A DNA stretch of 64,000 nt from contig NZ_JAHYSS010000002.1 of assembly GCF_019802255.1 (NCBI RefSeq), positions 760,548 through 824,547 of the forward strand. The letters are read 5' to 3'. Below the pieces are notes generated by a model, which saw only the letters and a program-made list of their open reading frames with translations, was not told where the DNA came from and ran no database searches. The DNA is from Pedobacter polysacchareus. GTDB taxonomy: Bacteria > Bacteroidota > Bacteroidia > Sphingobacteriales > Sphingobacteriaceae. The stretch's first letter is position 1. Each line of letters opens with the position of its first letter. The position numbers and the translations under genes are program-made. This document shows, one piece after another, positions 60,284 through 64,000 of this stretch.

Positions 60284-61573
60284 ATGCCAAATAAAGCTAA
60301 GATGGACAGAAAGAAAAAGAAGCAGGCGGCAATTAAGTCGGCAGCTAATGTTGAACAGCAGCGTAAAGCATTAAAAGCGCGCTTTTTGGAACGCTCAAAG
60401 GAGATCATTACATTAATGGGAGCTGGCGTACTCCTGGAAAAGTTCAACAGTCTTTTTTTAGATAAACTTTATGAGCTCCGTTATCCGGTGTTAAAAGCCA
60501 AAGCTGCTCCGGAATCTGAAATCAATAAAACCAAGGTCGTACAATTCAATAAACTGCTGCAGCAGTTCATGCTGGATGTAGAAATTCCGCTGGCCAATGG
60601 CATTAAAATTCCAATTGCCTGGTATTTATCAGAAGGGATGACTTTAAGAGACAGCATCGGAGAACTGGATACCCAGGGGAATTCTGATTTAGAGGAGGTT
60701 AAAGCGCTTTTTTCCTACTATTCACATGAGGGGGAGTTTCATCGTCAGTTGCAAGAGCTGTTGATTACTTTGGTTACCGATGTCTGTACGACACTGAGCG
60801 ATTTTGATGAGTATATTTATAGAAGTGATCTTTCGATGACCCCATATTTTGCGGAGTATAATCCAGATAATGACATCATGATCCATGCTTTTAAACCAAA
60901 GAAAGAAAAGGTAGAGACCAAGAAAGGGATGCGAAATGCGATCCGTTTAGGCTGGCCATCTGATGAATTTAAATGGCTCCATAAAAATGTCAAACCCTCA
61001 TTGCTGGGCTTCAATAGCAATGGTTTAGATGTACCATTAGCGCTTTATATCAGTACACATACCTTGGATCGGTTGAGGGAAAGGCTCAATATTACTCCTG
61101 GAATTATGCACCAGATTCTGTTGCTCAGCTTCCTGGAACCAAAGATAAATCATCGCTGGAATGGAGACAAAAGCCATGTTGAATTTAGATTGGCGGGAGA
61201 GAAAGTGGGCTACCTTGTAGTGGAGCTGCATGGCAGTATCTTAATGATCCATACCTTTTTGTTTCTCACCAATAATGGTACTCAGGAAGGTGAAAAACTT
61301 GGACGTCTATTAAGTGTCGTTAAAGAAGATAAGAAGTATCTGGAAATTGATACGCTTCCTGCTTTTAATGCTTACCATATCGACCAAAATGAGAAATTAA
61401 GTAAATTGTTTATTGAGGCAGGCTGCGGTTCTTTATTGAAACTTGGGAACCTCCAGGAGTTTACTATAAATCAGGTGGCAGATAAAGATCCTGAATCTAT
61501 TTTGCACTACCTGGCCAATGCAGCTTATTTCAGAAAGCAGGAAAATAACTTAGTCAAAAGGACAGCTGAATAA
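60284..61573 (+). CDS. hypothetical protein, Lys-rich N-terminus
   Basis: The 429-aa product starts at ATG 60284, with a second ATG at 60302; a TTG at 60251 overlaps the promoter and is disfavoured. I do not recognise a family. The first ~40 residues are highly basic (MDRKKKKQAAIK), which suggests nucleic-acid binding. A predicted alpha/beta body follows with THTLDRLRERLNI and a beta stretch KSHVEFRLAGEKVGYLVVELHG. There is no signal peptide. It lies inside the direct-repeat-bounded segment between two GH95 genes. Confidence 0.7.
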   Translation: MPNKAKMDRKKKKQAAIKSAANVEQQRKALKARFLERSKEIITLMGAGVLLEKFNSLFLDKLYELRYPVLKAKAAPESEINKTKVVQFNKLLQQFMLDVEIPLANGIKIPIAWYLSEGMTLRDSIGELDTQGNSDLEEVKALFSYYSHEGEFHRQLQELLITLVTDVCTTLSDFDEYIYRSDLSMTPYFAEYNPDNDIMIHAFKPKKEKVETKKGMRNAIRLGWPSDEFKWLHKNVKPSLLGFNSNGLDVPLALYISTHTLDRLRERLNITPGIMHQILLLSFLEPKINHRWNGDKSHVEFRLAGEKVGYLVVELHGSILMIHTFLFLTNNGTQEGEKLGRLLSVVKEDKKYLEIDTLPAFNAYHIDQNEKLSKLFIEAGCGSLLKLGNLQEFTINQVADKDPESILHYLANAAYFRKQENNLVKRTAE

Positions 61574-61652
61574 ATTGCGTCAGTTAGGATTATGCTGATC
61601 CTTTAGCGCAGTTTATACAGTTGAAACCATTATTGTAGCATGAAATTGAATC

Positions 61653-62578
61653 CTACTCATGTAGTTTTTCAATTTCTGGAATTGGTAATCCAGTTACTTT
61701 TGAAATAATCTCCATCGAGACCCGCTCTTTCTTTAGTTTTTTTGCTGTGATTATGCCGTTTTTCCTTCTTTCTTCTGCCTTTCCCTCAATTTTGCCTTTT
61801 GCGATTCCCTTAGCCATTCCTTTTCTCCTCCCTTCCATTGCCGCAAAGTCTATCGTATTTAGATAATCATTGTAAGATTTCCAATTGGAATCATATATCT
61901 CCCGCTCTATTTTTGACATTTTTATCAGTTCTGCCTCCTGAAAAAATTTAAAGTAAACTCCTTTTCTCAAGCTTACCGGTACTTGTGTTAATTTGCCCAT
62001 GTTTTTAAGAATATATAACCATTTATCTAAATCTGTTTCCAATTCTGCTTCTGTTTTATTGAAACAGGGTAATTCAATGAACTTAAAGCCAAGCTTAATA
62101 TAAAATAGCTTGGCGGTGTCTTTGTTCATTAAGGCGATGTCCTGCAGATAAGATCCCGCTTCGCTGTCTGCAAGTTTGAAATCCATCAATGCAATCACAT
62201 ATACACCTGCTAAAGGTTTCTTCCAACGTCCTCCGGAAGCAATTTGTTTCTGGATCGATCTTGATAGATAAAAAACACATCGATCCCTGAAATGCTGTTG
62301 TTTCTCCCGCTGCATTTCAATAATGAGCTACTCACCATTATCTGTTGTACAGGCAATGTCAAAGTATAATTTTTAAAGGTCTCTTCATCTCCTGTATGCT
62401 CTGTTGGCCGATAAGTAACATCCACAATCTTCTTTTCCCCTTTAAAAAGCGCATTTAGAAAAGATATCAATAAGTCTTTATTCGCATCCGTACCAAACAG
62501 GTGCTTAAAGCCGAAATCGGTTAAAGGATTAAGGAAGGGATATACGACAGGAACAGCATCAACAGTAATCATATACAA
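61653..62578 (-). pseudogene. Rpn/PD-(D/E)XK transposase-family nuclease, disrupted
   Basis: The N-terminal part (PFLNPLTDFGFKHLFGT, ALFKGEKKIVDV, EHTGDEETFKN) and the C-terminal part (EMQREKQQHFRDRCVFYLSR, YVIALMDFKL, basic tail MAKGIAKGKIEGKAEERR) together make a normal Rpn-type protein. They are in different frames. In the second frame the missing joint is FDIACTTDNGE-stop-LIIEMQ, with TAG at 62328-62330 where Trp is expected. So one small indel near 62360-62375 and one nonsense codon break the gene. The full protein was a PDDEXK-family recombination-promoting nuclease of mobile origin. Confidence 0.82.
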
Positions 62579-62586
62579 TAGGTTCT

Positions 62587-62634
62587 AGACTAACATCTAT
62601 ATTTAAAATCGGAATAACCACTTTAAGTGTAATT
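62587..62634 (+). repeat. direct repeat B flanking a 2.4-kb segment
   Basis: AGACTAACATCTATATTTAA and its continuation match 60171-60218. It lies just upstream of the second GH95 gene, in a 311-bp gap (62579-62889) that otherwise shows no gene. Confidence 0.6.
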
Positions 62635-62889
62635 ATTTATCAATAAATTAATGGTGTTTATCAGATAGTAGCTATTCCTCTAAGTAATAGGTGCTGGAAT
62701 CCTATAAATATGGAGCTGGAAAGAGCTTAGGCAGACATGATGGAAATTAACTTCAGCTGAACTGATAAATTAGATCCTCGTAATGGGAGAGGAGGAAGCC
62801 AAAATTCCTTAATCATTTGACAGAAAAACTCAGCTTATTTTCGGTAAATCTGACGTTCTTTGGGTAACACACCTGAAACCAAAACCATA

Positions 62890-64000
62890 ATGAAGCTTTA
62901 CCAGAACATTTTCCTGCTTGCCCTGGGCAACACTTTTCTCCTTTCACTTAGCAGCAATGGCGCTCTCGCTCAATCTTCTGATGTGACTGTTTTCTTTAAA
63001 AAGCCAGCAGCCTCTTTTCAGGAGGCTTTACCCTTAGGTAATGGCCGTATCGGTGCTTTGATTGCTGGAAATCCGAACAAAGATAAAATTACCCTAAATG
63101 AGATCACTTTATGGTCTGGTGGGGTACAGGATGCTGATAGAGAAAATGCCCATCAATATTTGAAACCTATTCAGGATTACCTGTTAAAAGGGCAGAATAA
63201 AGAGGCACAGGAGCTACTCCAACAGCAATTTGTCGCAAAAGGAGCGGGTTCTGGAAACGGAAATGGTAAAGATGCACCTTATGGTGCTTATCAGACCATG
63301 GGAAACTTGTTGATCAGTTGGAAAGATACAACAGCCACCTATACTGATTATAGCAGGGTGCTGAATTTAGAAAAAGCGATAGCGACTACTAAATGGAAGC
63401 GTAATGGCGTTAATTATACTCAGGAAGCCTTGGTGAGTATCCCTGGAAACGTGATGATGATCAAAATCAGTGCTTCCGAAAAAGGAAAAATCAGTTTCAG
63501 CACCAGCATCAATAGAAAAGAAAATGCGACTGTTAAAGCGGAGGGGCAGACCTTGATGATGAACGGTCAGCTGCCAAATGGAAAGATTGCCGGGCTGCGC
63601 TTCGCCGCAGGCTTGCAAGTCCAGACAAAAGGTGGACAAAAGGTAGTTAAAGGTCATGAAATAGAAGTCAGTAATGCAGATGAAGTGATGCTGATCTGGA
63701 CTGCCGCAACGGATTATAACGTCGCAGATTACAATAAGCGCGGAGCAGATCCAACAGTAACGGTAAAAAACAACCTGATGGCTGCGGGAAAATTAACTCC
63801 CCTGCAAATAGAAAAAGTACATTTAACCGCATTTGGTAGTTTTTTTAACAGAAACAGGTTTTCTTTAAAGGGAGCAAGCCCGGAAGTTTCACCATTGAGT
63901 ACACCGGAACGTATGGAGCGCTATGCCAAACAATTACCAGATCCTCAGTTTCCGGTATTGTACTATAATTTCGGCCGTTACCTGTTAATTTCTTCTTCCC
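62890..64000 (+). CDS. GH95 alpha-L-fucosidase-like enzyme, 3' end outside the window
   Basis: The ATG at 62890 opens a frame that is still open at the window edge (370 codons). A signal peptide ends near ALAQS. The N-terminal GH95 beta domain is clear: EALPLGNGRIGALIAGNPN, ITLNEITLWSGG and YGAYQTMGNLLISW. Near the edge LPDPQFPVLYYNFGRYLLIS begins the (alpha/alpha)6 catalytic domain. Complete members have about 780-820 residues, so roughly half is missing. It should remove terminal alpha-L-fucose (or galactose) from glycans outside or at the cell surface. It is the second GH95-type gene here. Confidence 0.9.
   Translation, partial: MKLYQNIFLLALGNTFLLSLSSNGALAQSSDVTVFFKKPAASFQEALPLGNGRIGALIAGNPNKDKITLNEITLWSGGVQDADRENAHQYLKPIQDYLLKGQNKEAQELLQQQFVAKGAGSGNGNGKDAPYGAYQTMGNLLISWKDTTATYTDYSRVLNLEKAIATTKWKRNGVNYTQEALVSIPGNVMMIKISASEKGKISFSTSINRKENATVKAEGQTLMMNGQLPNGKIAGLRFAAGLQVQTKGGQKVVKGHEIEVSNADEVMLIWTAATDYNVADYNKRGADPTVTVKNNLMAAGKLTPLQIEKVHLTAFGSFFNRNRFSLKGASPEVSPLSTPERMERYAKQLPDPQFPVLYYNFGRYLLISSS

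Overview
The window looks like chromosome of a soil or freshwater Bacteroidota, most likely Sphingobacteriaceae (Pedobacter-like). The reasons are the AT-rich sequence, SusC/SusD and FecI/FecR modules, many TonB-dependent receptors, DUF-type families typical of this phylum, -7 boxes of the TAnnTTTG type and weak Shine-Dalgarno signals. This placement rests on recognised protein families, not on a database search.

Layout. 1-5.5 kb: a tRNA-Pro gene followed by a decayed integrated island. It holds an integrase stub, a chromate-resistance cluster (ChrA transporter, ChrB C-terminal protein, outer-membrane-like protein, and a regulator fusing a ChrB domain to an AraC DNA-binding domain), a lipoprotein gene with a nonsense codon and a SEC-C/HNH-like protein. 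A second copy of the tRNA 3' flank closes the island. 5.5-16.3 kb: lipoproteins, a short Cys-tailed peptide, an OmpA-type lipoprotein, a HExxH peptidase-like protein, a TonB receptor, a Crp/HbpS-like/hydroxyisourate-hydrolase operon, a DUF3472/ricin-lectin protein and a frameshifted DUF1801 gene. 16.4-24.5 kb: an Oar-like receptor, a DUF4846 protein, an exonuclease, a cholesterol-dependent-cytolysin-like protein with C-terminal DUF5648 repeats, and a complete IS3-family element.

24.6-40.6 kb: a large multidomain GH31 enzyme, a YfhO membrane protein, an FMN reductase, a DUF92 protein and an AraC regulator divergent from a two-gene formaldehyde-fixing ribulose monophosphate module (PHI, HPS). 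Next comes a four-gene operon forming an apparent outer membrane-to-cytoplasm route for asparagine use: porin, periplasmic asparaginase, aspartase and Dcu antiporter. 41.2-49.6 kb: ECF sigma factor, FecR, SusC, SusD and a TlpA-like thioredoxin protein.

49.7-52.7 kb holds six paralogous small proteins (77-81 aa) on the minus strand, each carrying a C-x6-C motif and most preceded by the same ~80-nt leader. I do not recognise this family as characterised; it is my best candidate for an undescribed system. Next to it lies a trypsin-like-protease/NUC1-nuclease fusion with a DUF6266 partner. The last 8 kb carries a trans-aconitate-methyltransferase-like gene, a monooxygenase-fold protein and two GH95-type glycosidases. 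These two are separated by a 2.4-kb segment bounded by imperfect direct repeats and holding an unknown gene and a broken Rpn-type nuclease gene.
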